NCBI GenBank assembly: GCA_003248655.1
Contig: QFPM01000027.1
Span: forward strand, 1 to 22,978
Length of the DNA stretch: 22,978 nucleotides
DNA from: Microbacterium sp.
GTDB lineage: Bacteria > Actinomycetota > Actinomycetes > Actinomycetales > Microbacteriaceae
Reading direction: 5' to 3'
The translations under genes were made by a program, and so were the position numbers. Shown here piece by piece: positions 8,029 to 14,519 of the stretch (positions are counted from its first letter, which is position 1; each line of letters starts with the position of its first letter). The notes beneath the pieces are model-generated. The model ran no database searches, was not told where the DNA came from, and saw only the letters and a list, made by a program, of their open reading frames with translations.

Positions 8029-9060
8029 TCATGCCGTGCGGTATTGGCCGACGATCGGGCAGTCGAAGGGATCGCGGGCCGCGAGCCCGACACGGTTGAG
8101 GTAGGCGATGACGATCGCGTACGAGCGCACGAGTGATGTCTCCGTATAGGGAACCCGCAGGGCCTCGCACTGGTCGATGACGATCTCGCGTGCTCTTGAG
8201 AGATGCGGGCGTGGCATGTTCGGGAAGAGGTGGTGCTCGATCTGGTAGTTGAGTCCGCCCATGAGCCAGGTCGCCCACCAGCCGCCGCGGATGTTGCGGG
8301 AGGTGTGGACCTGCTTGCTGAAGAAGTCGAGTCGCGCGTCTTTGGCGATGATCGGCATGCCTTTGTGGTTCGGGGCGAACGAGGCGCCCATGTACACGCC
8401 GAACACGGCGAGTTGGACGCCGAGGAACGCGAACGCCATGCCGAGGGGCAGGAACAGGAAGACGGGGGTCCAGATCACCGCGAATCGCGCGGCGAGGAGA
8501 CCGAGTTCCGTCCAGCGGCCTTTCACGGGCGCGGGGCTGAGGAGGTGGCGGATCGCGAGGACGTGGAGGTTCAGGCCCTCGAAGGCCAGGAGCGGGAAGA
8601 ACAGCCACCCCTGCCGCTGGGTGATCCATCGCTGGATGCCGCGCGCTTTCGCTGCGTCGGTCTCCAGGAACGAGATGGTGTCGATCTGGATGTCGGGATC
8701 TTTGTCGACACGGTTGGGGTTGGCGTGGTGGCGCGTGTGCTTGGTCGCCCACCAGGAGTAGCTCATCCCGACGATTCCGTTGCCGAGCAGCCGTGCGAGC
8801 CTGTCATTGGCGGGGCCGGAGGCGAGGATCTGCCGGTGGGCGGCCTCGTGCGACAGGAACGCGACCTGGGTGAACAGGATGCCGAGGGCCGCGGCGATGA
8901 GCAGCTGGAACCAGCTGTCGCCGAGGAGCACGAACCCGGTGATGGCGCCGCCGAAGCCGAGGGCGAGAGCGACGCCCACCGCGCCGTAGAACCAGGGTGT
9001 GCGTCGCAGCAGGCCGCTCTCGCGCACAACCTGGGAGACCTCGGTGTACGCACGCGCCAT
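8029..9060 (-). CDS. Membrane fatty-acid (acyl-CoA/lipid) desaturase
   Basis: This is an integral membrane di-iron desaturase that puts double bonds into acyl chains, which keeps membranes fluid in the cold. The three histidine boxes are present: H71-EAAH, H108-TRHH and Q273-IEHH. The last, with Q in place of the first H, is the linoleoyl-CoA/delta-6-like form. Hydrophobic stretches lie at about 25-68 and 185-228. The first standard start is ATG 9060, giving 343 residues. It has no ribosome site, since the upstream minus strand is pyrimidine-rich. The frame stays open upstream to a TGA at 9172-9174 and reads RLGPVRQTYAGTAEFPP just before the Met, which looks like genuine protein. The real start is therefore probably near 9135, although only ATC, not ATG/GTG/TTG, is available there. 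The nearest upstream gene on the strand is csp. Confidence 0.9.
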   Translation of the reverse strand: MARAYTEVSQVVRESGLLRRTPWFYGAVGVALALGFGGAITGFVLLGDSWFQLLIAAALGILFTQVAFLSHEAAHRQILASGPANDRLARLLGNGIVGMSYSWWATKHTRHHANPNRVDKDPDIQIDTISFLETDAAKARGIQRWITQRQGWLFFPLLAFEGLNLHVLAIRHLLSPAPVKGRWTELGLLAARFAVIWTPVFLFLPLGMAFAFLGVQLAVFGVYMGASFAPNHKGMPIIAKDARLDFFSKQVHTSRNIRGGWWATWLMGGLNYQIEHHLFPNMPRPHLSRAREIVIDQCEALRVPYTETSLVRSYAIVIAYLNRVGLAARDPFDCPIVGQYRTA

Positions 9061-9267
9061 CGGAGGGAATTCTGCGGTGCCTGCGTACGTCTGACGGACG
9101 GGGCCGAGCCGGGGCTCGAGGGTGGCGGAGGTGATGGTGCACCTGCTTCCGATGGGGACCGTGTCGGCCGTTCAAGCCAGAGGCGGTTGCCCATCGCTTT
9201 CCCCAGCCTACGTGCCAGCGCATCACGAGCCGAGCATGTACCCATGCTCCCGGGTGATGCACAGACA

Positions 9268-9306
9268 GGAGCACTCGTCCCCGCACGATGCGGGGACGAG
9301 TGCTCC
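9268..9306. terminator. 17-bp perfect hairpin after csp
   Basis: GGAGCACTCGTCCCCGC (9268-9284) and its exact complement (9290-9306) flank a 5-base loop. It sits about 20 bases past the csp stop on the minus strand and should end that transcript before the desaturase. Confidence 0.82.
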
Positions 9307-9327
9307 GGGCTGCAGTTCGCGCGGTTA

Positions 9328-9531
9328 TCAGAGCGGGCGGATGTTCGCCGCCTGCATGCCCTTCGGGCCGCGCTCGGCGTCGAACTCCACCTTCTGGTCT
9401 TCACGGAGGTCCTTGAACCCCTCTCCCGTGATCGCGCTGAAGTGAGCGAAGAGATCGGCCGAGCCGTCATCGGGTGCGATGAAGCCGTAGCCCTTCTCGG
9501 AGTTGAACCATTTCACGGTGCCAGTGGCCAT
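9328..9531 (-). CDS. csp: Cold-shock protein (CspA family)
   Basis: This 67-residue single-domain cold-shock protein binds single-stranded RNA and DNA and melts mRNA structure. Both RNA-binding motifs are present: KGYGFI (RNP1) and LFAHFSAI (RNP2-like), after the standard opening MATGTVKWFNSEKGYGF. The family's usual length is 65-70. The ATG at 9531 has AGGAAAG about six bases upstream. The frame remains open for 143 more codons upstream, so a longer in-frame product is formally possible; the ribosome site and family length argue for this start. A strong 17-bp hairpin follows the stop. The desaturase lies downstream on the same strand beyond that hairpin, and both fit a cold response. Confidence 0.95.
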   Translation of the reverse strand: MATGTVKWFNSEKGYGFIAPDDGSADLFAHFSAITGEGFKDLREDQKVEFDAERGPKGMQAANIRPL

Positions 9532-9831
9532 CGTGTCTTTCCTATTCTTCGGGCCGCCGAAGCGACCGGGGGTGCCGCGCCGTCGAACACGACGCGGACG
9601 GTGAGGGCGGAGGGAGCGCGTGGCCAGCGGCGCGGTGGATACGACGACCGCAGCTCGGGCGAGGTCAACCGTGGCGTGCGTGCCCAGATCCTCGCCGTAA
9701 CGGCCGTGGGCGCGCACGCCCGACGGGCTGCCGTCGATGAAGCCGGCGTACTCGGCGTCCACGGTCGCGACGAAAACGTCGTGATCGGCCTGACGCCACA
9801 CGAACTCCGGGCCCGGAGAGGGTGTGATCAT
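9532..9831 (-). CDS. Possible small protein reading in frame into csp
   Basis: From ATG 9831 an open frame of 100 codons runs without a stop into the csp start. The first half (MITPSPGPEFVWRQADHDVF, then VATVDAEYAGFIDG) looks like a real compact beta-rich domain. From about residue 55 it turns Arg- and Pro-rich and unlike a folded protein. No ribosome site is visible before the ATG. It may be a small conserved gene that has lost its stop and now reads into csp, or chance openness in high-GC leader DNA. I do not recognise a family. The rest of the interval, 9832-9963, shows nothing definite. Confidence 0.35.
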
Positions 9832-9963
9832 GAGAGAATTTCGCTTTCGCGCGGAACGAACTCGCGCAGGCGGCAACGAAAGCCGCAATGGAAGGTGGTC
9901 GTCCGGGTCACGCTCGACGATGAGGTGAAGAGACGGACGCGGTTCGCTGATCGCGAACATTTC

Positions 9964-10371
9964 TCACTCTATCATTCGCCGCTGTTCCCTGCCTCTCGGC
10001 GCCCGCACCGTGACCCCGACCTTCGAGATGGCAACCCGCATAGTCTCCTGATTGACGGTGAGTGCCTCGGATACTTGGGAGAGCGAGAGACCAGACTCGT
10101 ACAGCCTTACGGCTTCACTCACCTGGCTTGCAGTCAGCGGCTGGCGCCGAACGACGATGTTGTTCGCGCGCAAGATGCCGAGAATCGTGGACTTGGCGAC
10201 GCCGTGCTCCACCGCAAGTGCGGTCGAGGTCTCGCCCGCCTCGTAACGAGCAGCGACATCAGCACGTTGCGCGTCATTCAATCGCTTCCAACTCCGCCGA
10301 GACGGGGGTTCGATCTTCGCCGGAGAATGCTCGACAGAGGCGGAAATCCGGCGCAAACCGGCCGCCGTCAC
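9964..10371 (-). CDS. Tandem helix-turn-helix protein, copy B
   Basis: This is the paralogue of the 7476-7874 gene, 135 residues from the GTG at 10371. It has the same two HTH units: QRADVAARYEAGETSTALA with GVAKSTILGILRAN, then EAVRLYESGLSLSQVSEAL with NQETMRVAI. Shared blocks such as GVAKSTILGILRAN and VVRRQPLTA are unchanged, while the ends differ. A TTG at 10416 would add 15 residues, but those would be encoded by the 33-bp repeat. Copy A has no start there, so the GTG common to both is preferred. No recombinase or transposase catalytic domain adjoins it. Function is unknown: a DNA-binding regulator, or the detached tail of a small serine recombinase. Confidence 0.62.
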   Translation of the reverse strand: MTAAGLRRISASVEHSPAKIEPPSRRSWKRLNDAQRADVAARYEAGETSTALAVEHGVAKSTILGILRANNIVVRRQPLTASQVSEAVRLYESGLSLSQVSEALTVNQETMRVAISKVGVTVRAPRGREQRRMIE

Positions 10372-10380
10372 CCCTGTTTG

Positions 10381-10413
10381 CGAATTTGTGGAACAGAGGT
10401 AAACAAGGTCGAC
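10381..10413. repeat. 33-bp direct repeat, copy B
   Basis: This is the second perfect copy of the 7884-7916 repeat in the same orientation, offset by 2497 bp. It lies upstream of HTH copy B and six bases from a 13-bp hairpin. Flanking sequence beyond GTCGAC is unrelated to that of copy A. Confidence 0.9.
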
Positions 10414-10418
10414 CAATA

Positions 10419-10447
10419 GCCCTGGTGAGAGAAACTCTCACCAGGGC
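10419..10447. terminator. 13-bp perfect hairpin with AAA loop
   Basis: GCCCTGGTGAGAG (10419-10431) and its exact complement (10435-10447) flank AAA. On the plus strand it is followed by the T-rich ATCGTTGTTTCTT, the classic intrinsic form. For minus-strand transcripts it backs up the hairpin at 10463-10520. Confidence 0.75.
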
Positions 10448-10462
10448 ATCGTTGTTTCTTGG

Positions 10463-10520
10463 GGTGGCTCGCAACCGGGCGTGTTCACAGCGCGCTGTGG
10501 ACACGCCCGGGCGAGTCACC
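10463..10520. terminator. Long hairpin over the hydrolase stop codon
   Basis: GGTGGCTCGC plus CCGGGCGTGTTCACAG pairs with CTGTGGACACGCCCGG plus GCGAGTCACC around a CGCG loop. There are only two wobble positions and an AA bulge, giving about 26 paired bases. It includes the minus-strand stop at 10516-10518, unusually long and close for a terminator. Confidence 0.65.
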
Positions 10521-10740
10521 GGATGAAGGCGAGAATGTCGGGGTTGATGACATCGGCGTGCGTCGTGAGCATGCCGTGCGGGTATCCCTCGTAGATCTTG
10601 AGCGTCGCGTCCGCGAGAAGTTCCGCTTGCTTGATCGCCGCCGCTTTGTGGGGAACGACCTGATCGTCATCGCCCTGGAGGACCAATACCGGCACCGAGA
10701 TCGCCTTCACGTCGTCGGTTTGGTCTGCCTCGGACCAGTC
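10516..10740 (-). pseudogene. C-terminal remnant of an alpha/beta hydrolase (chloroperoxidase-like)
   Basis: The last ~75 residues match the C-terminus of the roughly 275-residue cofactor-free haloperoxidase/esterase family. The strand VPVLVLQGDDDQVVP carries the acid residue, PHGM carries the catalytic His, and the typical ending HADVINPDILAFI is intact. The N-terminal two-thirds, with the nucleophile Ser and the oxyanion site, is absent. Homology begins near DWSEADQTDDV, and the sequence upstream (10740-10820) is unrelated. The open frame can be read back to an ATG at 10815, but those residues do not fit the family. It is a decayed gene cut by a deletion or insertion, next to the HTH cassette, which may mark the event. 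Confidence 0.75.
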
Positions 10741-10820
10741 GTCCTGGTGCAACGGGAGCAGCCTCATCCTCGACGGAGGGTTCCGCGGTTCGTTGCTCTG
10801 AACGGTCCCGCGCACGCCAA

Positions 10821-10859
10821 ACGCCCGGCTTGCCTGGGGGGACGAGGCAAGCCGGGCGT
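10821..10859. terminator. 15-bp perfect hairpin after the DUF5692 gene
   Basis: ACGCCCGGCTTGCCT (10821-10835) and its exact complement (10845-10859) surround a 9-base G-rich loop. It begins 16 bases past the stop of the minus-strand gene at 10876 and should terminate it. Confidence 0.8.
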
Positions 10860-10875
10860 CGCACGCGCCTGGGGG

Positions 10876-11859
10876 CTAGCGCGGGAGGACGGCTGAGCGT
10901 CCTTCCGTGGCCGTGGGGGCGGTCACGTCAGCGAGAGGAACGTTCGCCTCGCGCACCTCGATGTACTGCGGCAGGTCGGTGTAGAGCTCCTGCGTGAGGG
11001 GGTTGAGGCGGCGCGAGACGATGCGGTAGCCCTGGTAGACCAGAACCGCGATGTTGGCCGCGAGCGAGATCGCCGAGACGGTCATGAGCGCCGCCGGGTC
11101 GTGCGAGGACTGCACCGAGAACGCCGAGCTGGTGACGAACGCGGGGACGGCCATCGTGAACATCATCCAGAGGGCGAGGGTCGCAGCGCGGTGCTGCAGC
11201 CAGGCTCCCTTCTTGATGAAGAACGCGGGGATGGTGCACGAGATGAGCAGCGCCGCTCCGGCGTAGAACGAGTGGTCGCCCACGCAGTTGTAGACGTACG
11301 CGAAGTTCCACAGGTCATACGCGATGATCCAGAACCAGAGCATGTCGGGCCACACCATGTCGCGCGAACGGTCGCGCGAGACGATGATGCCCATCCAGCC
11401 GCAGATCGTGATCAGGTTGATGATCCCGGCGACGCCGTTCATGTAGTTCCACGGACCCGACACCATGTACACGCCGTCAACGATGCCGTCCGCGCCCATC
11501 GCACCGACCTGGAAGTCGCGGATGCACGCCTCGAGGATGTTGAGGCCCAGAATCGCGGGCGGGAACAGCAGCGCCCAGCGGTTCGCCGCGAGCTTCGGGA
11601 TGTAGCGGATCGCCATGAATCCGAGGACGCCCGCGAGCGCCGAGTACACCTTCACCCAGTGGAACCAGGTGCCCGTCGATGAGCCGGCTCCGGCGGTGGT
11701 CGGCCACACGAAGATCGTGAGCACGATCGGAAGGGCGACGAAAATGCCGAGGCCCGCCCACTTCCAGCGCCTCGTCACCTCGTTCAGAAGGATCAGACCA
11801 CCCAGCACGGCGAACCACGCCAGCCAGGAGTACCAGGGGATCGATTCGTATAGGAACAT
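10876..11859 (-). CDS. DUF5692 family multi-pass membrane protein
   Basis: This 327-residue hydrophobic protein has about nine to ten predicted membrane helices spread over residues 8-275 and a soluble tail of about 45 residues. I recognise the DUF5692 signatures: TGTWFHWVKVYSALAG, the stretch WALLFPPAILGLNILEA, then LWFWIIAYDLWNFAYVYN and CTIPAFFIKKGAWLQHRA. The family has no established function. Conserved Trp, Asp and Tyr inside the helices suggest an intramembrane site. Start ATG 11859 is preceded by GGAGG ten bases upstream. It diverges from a TetR-type gene 102 bases away, the usual arrangement for a repressor and its target, so induction by a small ligand is plausible (inference). A strong hairpin follows. 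Confidence 0.85.
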   Translation of the reverse strand: MFLYESIPWYSWLAWFAVLGGLILLNEVTRRWKWAGLGIFVALPIVLTIFVWPTTAGAGSSTGTWFHWVKVYSALAGVLGFMAIRYIPKLAANRWALLFPPAILGLNILEACIRDFQVGAMGADGIVDGVYMVSGPWNYMNGVAGIINLITICGWMGIIVSRDRSRDMVWPDMLWFWIIAYDLWNFAYVYNCVGDHSFYAGAALLISCTIPAFFIKKGAWLQHRAATLALWMMFTMAVPAFVTSSAFSVQSSHDPAALMTVSAISLAANIAVLVYQGYRIVSRRLNPLTQELYTDLPQYIEVREANVPLADVTAPTATEGRSAVLPR

Positions 11860-11879
11860 GAGTGTGATGCCTCCACGGT

Positions 11880-11921
11880 GTGGGAGCTCGGCGCCCTGCG
11901 CCGAGGGTTCGGGACTCCCAC
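11880..11921. promoter_or_regulatory. Divergent control region with nested inverted repeats
   Basis: Between the DUF5692 and TetR-type starts, CTCGGCG (11887-11893) faces CGCCGAG (11899-11905), nested in GTGGGAG (11880-11886) and CTCCCAC (11915-11921). It lies about 20-60 bases from the DUF5692 start, in its leader or promoter. It is a candidate operator for the adjacent regulator, or an mRNA hairpin. No strong -35/-10 pair is evident on either strand. Confidence 0.45.
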
Positions 11922-11961
11922 GCCCTCTTTCTGATACTCACGTTAGGAATACGGTCGTGGT

Positions 11962-12591
11962 ATGACCATAGACAGATCATCGGATGTGTCTACCCCGGAT
12001 GCCGGGGCGCCAGATCCGCACGTGGCACCCGCCAAACTGGCGCTCGCCGGCGCCCTGCGCGATGCCCTGCGCACCGCCCCGCTGTCGAAGGTCACGGCAT
12101 CCGGCCTCGCCGCCGCGGCGGGGGTGCACCGGCAGACGTTCTATGCGCACTTCCACGACGTGTACGACCTCGCCGCGTGGCTGTTCGCGTACGACATCGA
12201 GACGCGGATCCTGAGCGACGCCGGGCACGAGACCTGGGCTCGGGGACTCGTGGTGTTTCTGCGGTACTTCCGGGCGCACCGTGATGAAGCGGCTGCCGTC
12301 ATCGATTCACTCACGCATCGCGAGCTCGAGCTGTTCTTCTTCCATTCCCTGCGCCGCATGATGCGTGCCGTCGCGGCCGACGTCCAGGGCGACCTCGTCG
12401 TGCCGCAGGCGGACCACGACTTCATCGTCGACCACTACACGCTCGCGGTCCTCGGCCGCGTCACCCACTGGATCGTGACCGGCATGCGCGACGACCCGCA
12501 GGAGCTCGTCGACCGCCTCGAGTTCATCCTGCACGGGCAGGTGCGCGAGAGCTTCGAGCGCGCCGCGGTGCGCGCGCGCAACGCTCGCTGA
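11962..12591 (+). CDS. TetR/AcrR family transcriptional regulator
   Basis: This is a one-component repressor-type protein of 209 residues. The N-terminal HTH is clear at about 42-70: KVTASGLAAAAGVHRQTFYAHF is the TetR recognition pattern, with the 'tFYxHF' ending of helix 3. A disordered extension of about 20 residues precedes it. Residues 75-200 are helical and form the ligand and dimer domain, which differs widely among relatives, so no ligand can be named. ATG 11962 has a weak AGGA 13 bases upstream. The divergent DUF5692 gene is the most likely target, along with its own promoter. It converges on the nrdI-like gene with a gap of only 15 bases. Confidence 0.9.
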   Translation: MTIDRSSDVSTPDAGAPDPHVAPAKLALAGALRDALRTAPLSKVTASGLAAAAGVHRQTFYAHFHDVYDLAAWLFAYDIETRILSDAGHETWARGLVVFLRYFRAHRDEAAAVIDSLTHRELELFFFHSLRRMMRAVAADVQGDLVVPQADHDFIVDHYTLAVLGRVTHWIVTGMRDDPQELVDRLEFILHGQVRESFERAAVRARNAR

Positions 12592-12606
12592 CGGGGTCTC
12601 TGAAGG

Positions 12607-13047
12607 TCAGGTCCCGGCGGCGATGGCGTCGAGTGCGGCATCCAGCTCGTTGAGGATGCGGGCGCAGTTCTCGACGTCTTCGGGGGTTCCCGACAGCTCG
12701 AACTCGAACAGGATCGGACGGCCCGAGATCGACGCGAGCTCGCGTGCGGCCGCCTGGTAGTAGACGCCGAAGTTGCGGTTGCCTGAACCGATGATGCCGA
12801 CGAGCCGCCGGCGGTTGTCGGGGGAGCGCAGGAATGCGCGCACGGGGGCGGGGAGGGTCACCTCGTTCGCGTTCCCGGCTTTGTACGACGGGGTGAGCAG
12901 CACCCACGCGGCATCCATTCGTCGCTTACGCACGGCAGGGTCCGCGAGGTTGAAGACGGCGCGCCCGGTCTGTTCGGCGAGGTGCTCCGCGAAGCGACCG
13001 GTGAGATTCGACACCGACGAGTAGTAATACACGGGAACGGATGCCAC
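12607..13047 (-). CDS. nrdI: NrdI-like flavodoxin (orphan)
   Basis: NrdI is a small FMN flavodoxin that supplies oxidant to assemble the Mn(III)2-tyrosyl cofactor of class Ib ribonucleotide reductase. Seen here over 146 residues: the FMN phosphate loop YYYSSVSNLTGRF at 5-17, LLTPSYKAG mid-protein, and the diagnostic block GIIGSGNRNFGVYY with FEFELSGTPEDV. The start is GTG 13047, which begins family-like sequence at once and has GGAG about a dozen bases upstream; longer forms add Arg/Ser-rich residues that do not fit. Unlike the usual nrdHIEF cluster, no nrdH, nrdE or nrdF is next to it. It lies 37 bases behind a flavin amine oxidase on the same strand. It is an orphan paralogue or a repurposed flavodoxin; its sequence differs noticeably from typical actinobacterial NrdI. 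Confidence 0.8.
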   Translation of the reverse strand: MASVPVYYYSSVSNLTGRFAEHLAEQTGRAVFNLADPAVRKRRMDAAWVLLTPSYKAGNANEVTLPAPVRAFLRSPDNRRRLVGIIGSGNRNFGVYYQAAARELASISGRPILFEFELSGTPEDVENCARILNELDAALDAIAAGT

Positions 13048-13084
13048 CGATCCAGTGTGCTCCGGGGCCCCCGCGCTTGCCGCG

Positions 13085-14431
13085 CTACGGGCCGTTGAAA
13101 CTCCACACCCGCTCGATCGGCACGGCGTGCCCGAGGACGTTCTCGGCGGCCCGATGCCCCGAGCACAGGGCTGCGGTGACGGTCGCGGGGTCATCGGTCC
13201 AGGTCGCCTCGCCCGCAAGGTGGAGCACGCCGCCGACCGGCGTGGCGAGCACGTCGTGGTCGGAGGACTGCGAGCCGAGCGTCATATACGCGTACGACCC
13301 GCGCGCGAACGGGTCGTCCTGCCACGCGGTGCGCTGCATCGCGACCGGGGCGGGGGTACCCGCGCCGTACAGGCGCCGCAGCTGCGCCATGATCGAGTCG
13401 ACGACCTCGGCATCCGACCAGTCCCGCGTCGTGGTGGCCGCCGGCCCCGCGGCGAAGGTGAGCAGCGTCGGACGCTCGTGCAGAGCGGTCAGGTCGTACC
13501 AGGAGTGCCACCAGCGGCTCTCCGGCCCCTGCTGGCGGATCGCGTAGACGCCCTCGTCCCAGAATCGCTCGTCGAAGCGCAGGAAGATCTTCTCGAACGC
13601 GTTCATGCGGAGCCGACCGAGGGCGCTCGCGACCGGCTCCGGCAGCGGCGGGTCGACCGCGAACGAGCCCGACTGCAACACGCCGACGGGGACCGTCACG
13701 ATGGCATCCGTCGCCGAGAAATCGCCGCGGTCGGTCGTCACGGCGACGCCGCCCTCGCCCCAGGCCACGCGCGTCACGACGTGCTCGAGCCGCACGTCGA
13801 GCCCCTCCGCGAGCCCGACGGCGAGTCGGTCGTAGCCGTCCGGAAAGACGACCTCGTCGCCGTCGATCTGGTCGTCGTCGAGCCCGTGCGCGGCAAGATC
13901 GTCGATCCAGGCGCCGTACTGCTCTTCGCTGCGGTGCTCCAGATACTCGCGCACGCGCTGCGCTCGCTCGGGGCTCCAGCCCGCCGCGCCGCCGACGAGG
14001 GCGAGCGCCCGCTCGGTGACGTCGCGGTAGGAGGCGTCGGCGGCGGATGCCGCGATGACGCCCGGCAGCGCGGCATCCACGGCATGGATGTCGGCGACAT
14101 AGGCTTCGGCTTCGGCGTCACTGAGCCGGATGCCGGCGGGGGAGTAGTGGGCGATCGGGCGGCTGTCGGGCTGATAGCCGCCGACGGTGAACTCGACCGC
14201 GCGCATGCCGAACGCGGTCGCGGCCGCGGAGACGGGGCTGTCCGTGATGCCGTGGATCCACGACGCTCCGCGGTCCGTCGTGAAGCCGTCCGAGCGGTCG
14301 GTCCAGACGCGGCCGCCGATGCGGTCCCGCGCCTCGAGCACGACGACGCGACGACCCGCCTGCGCCAGAAGTCGCGCGGCGGTGAGCCCGGCGACGCCCG
14401 CGCCCACCACGATCGTGTCGAACTCGCTCAT
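13085..14431 (-). CDS. FAD-dependent (mono)amine oxidase
   Basis: This 448-residue flavin amine oxidoreductase oxidises an amine to an imine with release of H2O2. The N-terminal FAD-binding fold reads VVGAGVAGLTAARLLAQAG followed by VVVLEARDRIGGRVWT. RGASWIHG is the next conserved segment. The C-terminal FAD contact GVLHLAGEATWTDDPATVTA, with GHRAAENVL after it, is complete. The substrate cannot be read. ATG 14431 is chosen over an in-frame start at 14470 because it has AAAGGAG at ideal spacing and leads straight into the FAD motif. No signal peptide, so cytoplasmic. The NrdI-like flavodoxin follows 37 bases downstream and probably shares its mRNA. The promoter must lie in the 198-base gap shared with divergent adhE. 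Confidence 0.9.
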   Translation of the reverse strand: MSEFDTIVVGAGVAGLTAARLLAQAGRRVVVLEARDRIGGRVWTDRSDGFTTDRGASWIHGITDSPVSAAATAFGMRAVEFTVGGYQPDSRPIAHYSPAGIRLSDAEAEAYVADIHAVDAALPGVIAASAADASYRDVTERALALVGGAAGWSPERAQRVREYLEHRSEEQYGAWIDDLAAHGLDDDQIDGDEVVFPDGYDRLAVGLAEGLDVRLEHVVTRVAWGEGGVAVTTDRGDFSATDAIVTVPVGVLQSGSFAVDPPLPEPVASALGRLRMNAFEKIFLRFDERFWDEGVYAIRQQGPESRWWHSWYDLTALHERPTLLTFAAGPAATTTRDWSDAEVVDSIMAQLRRLYGAGTPAPVAMQRTAWQDDPFARGSYAYMTLGSQSSDHDVLATPVGGVLHLAGEATWTDDPATVTAALCSGHRAAENVLGHAVPIERVWSFNGP

Positions 14432-14519
14432 CGCTGCTCCTTTGATGATCTGCGTGCCGCCCCGCGTCACCCGAGGCTACCGCTCGACGCGCTTCCACAC
14501 CCGCGGAAACGTGTCTCAG

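Noticed and set aside
7884..10413. 33-bp repeats as a CRISPR array
   Set aside because: There are only two copies, about 2.5 kb apart with genes between, and no cas genes nearby.
8203..10419. 738-codon open frame on the plus strand
   Set aside because: It runs antisense to the desaturase, csp and HTH copy B. Its residues are the Arg/Glu/Gly/Asp-rich mix expected opposite high-GC genes, with no recognisable domain.
10741..10815. Upstream part of the hydrolase frame as a true N-terminus
   Set aside because: The frame is open to an ATG at 10815, but these 25 residues do not resemble any part of the family and the nucleophile domain is missing.
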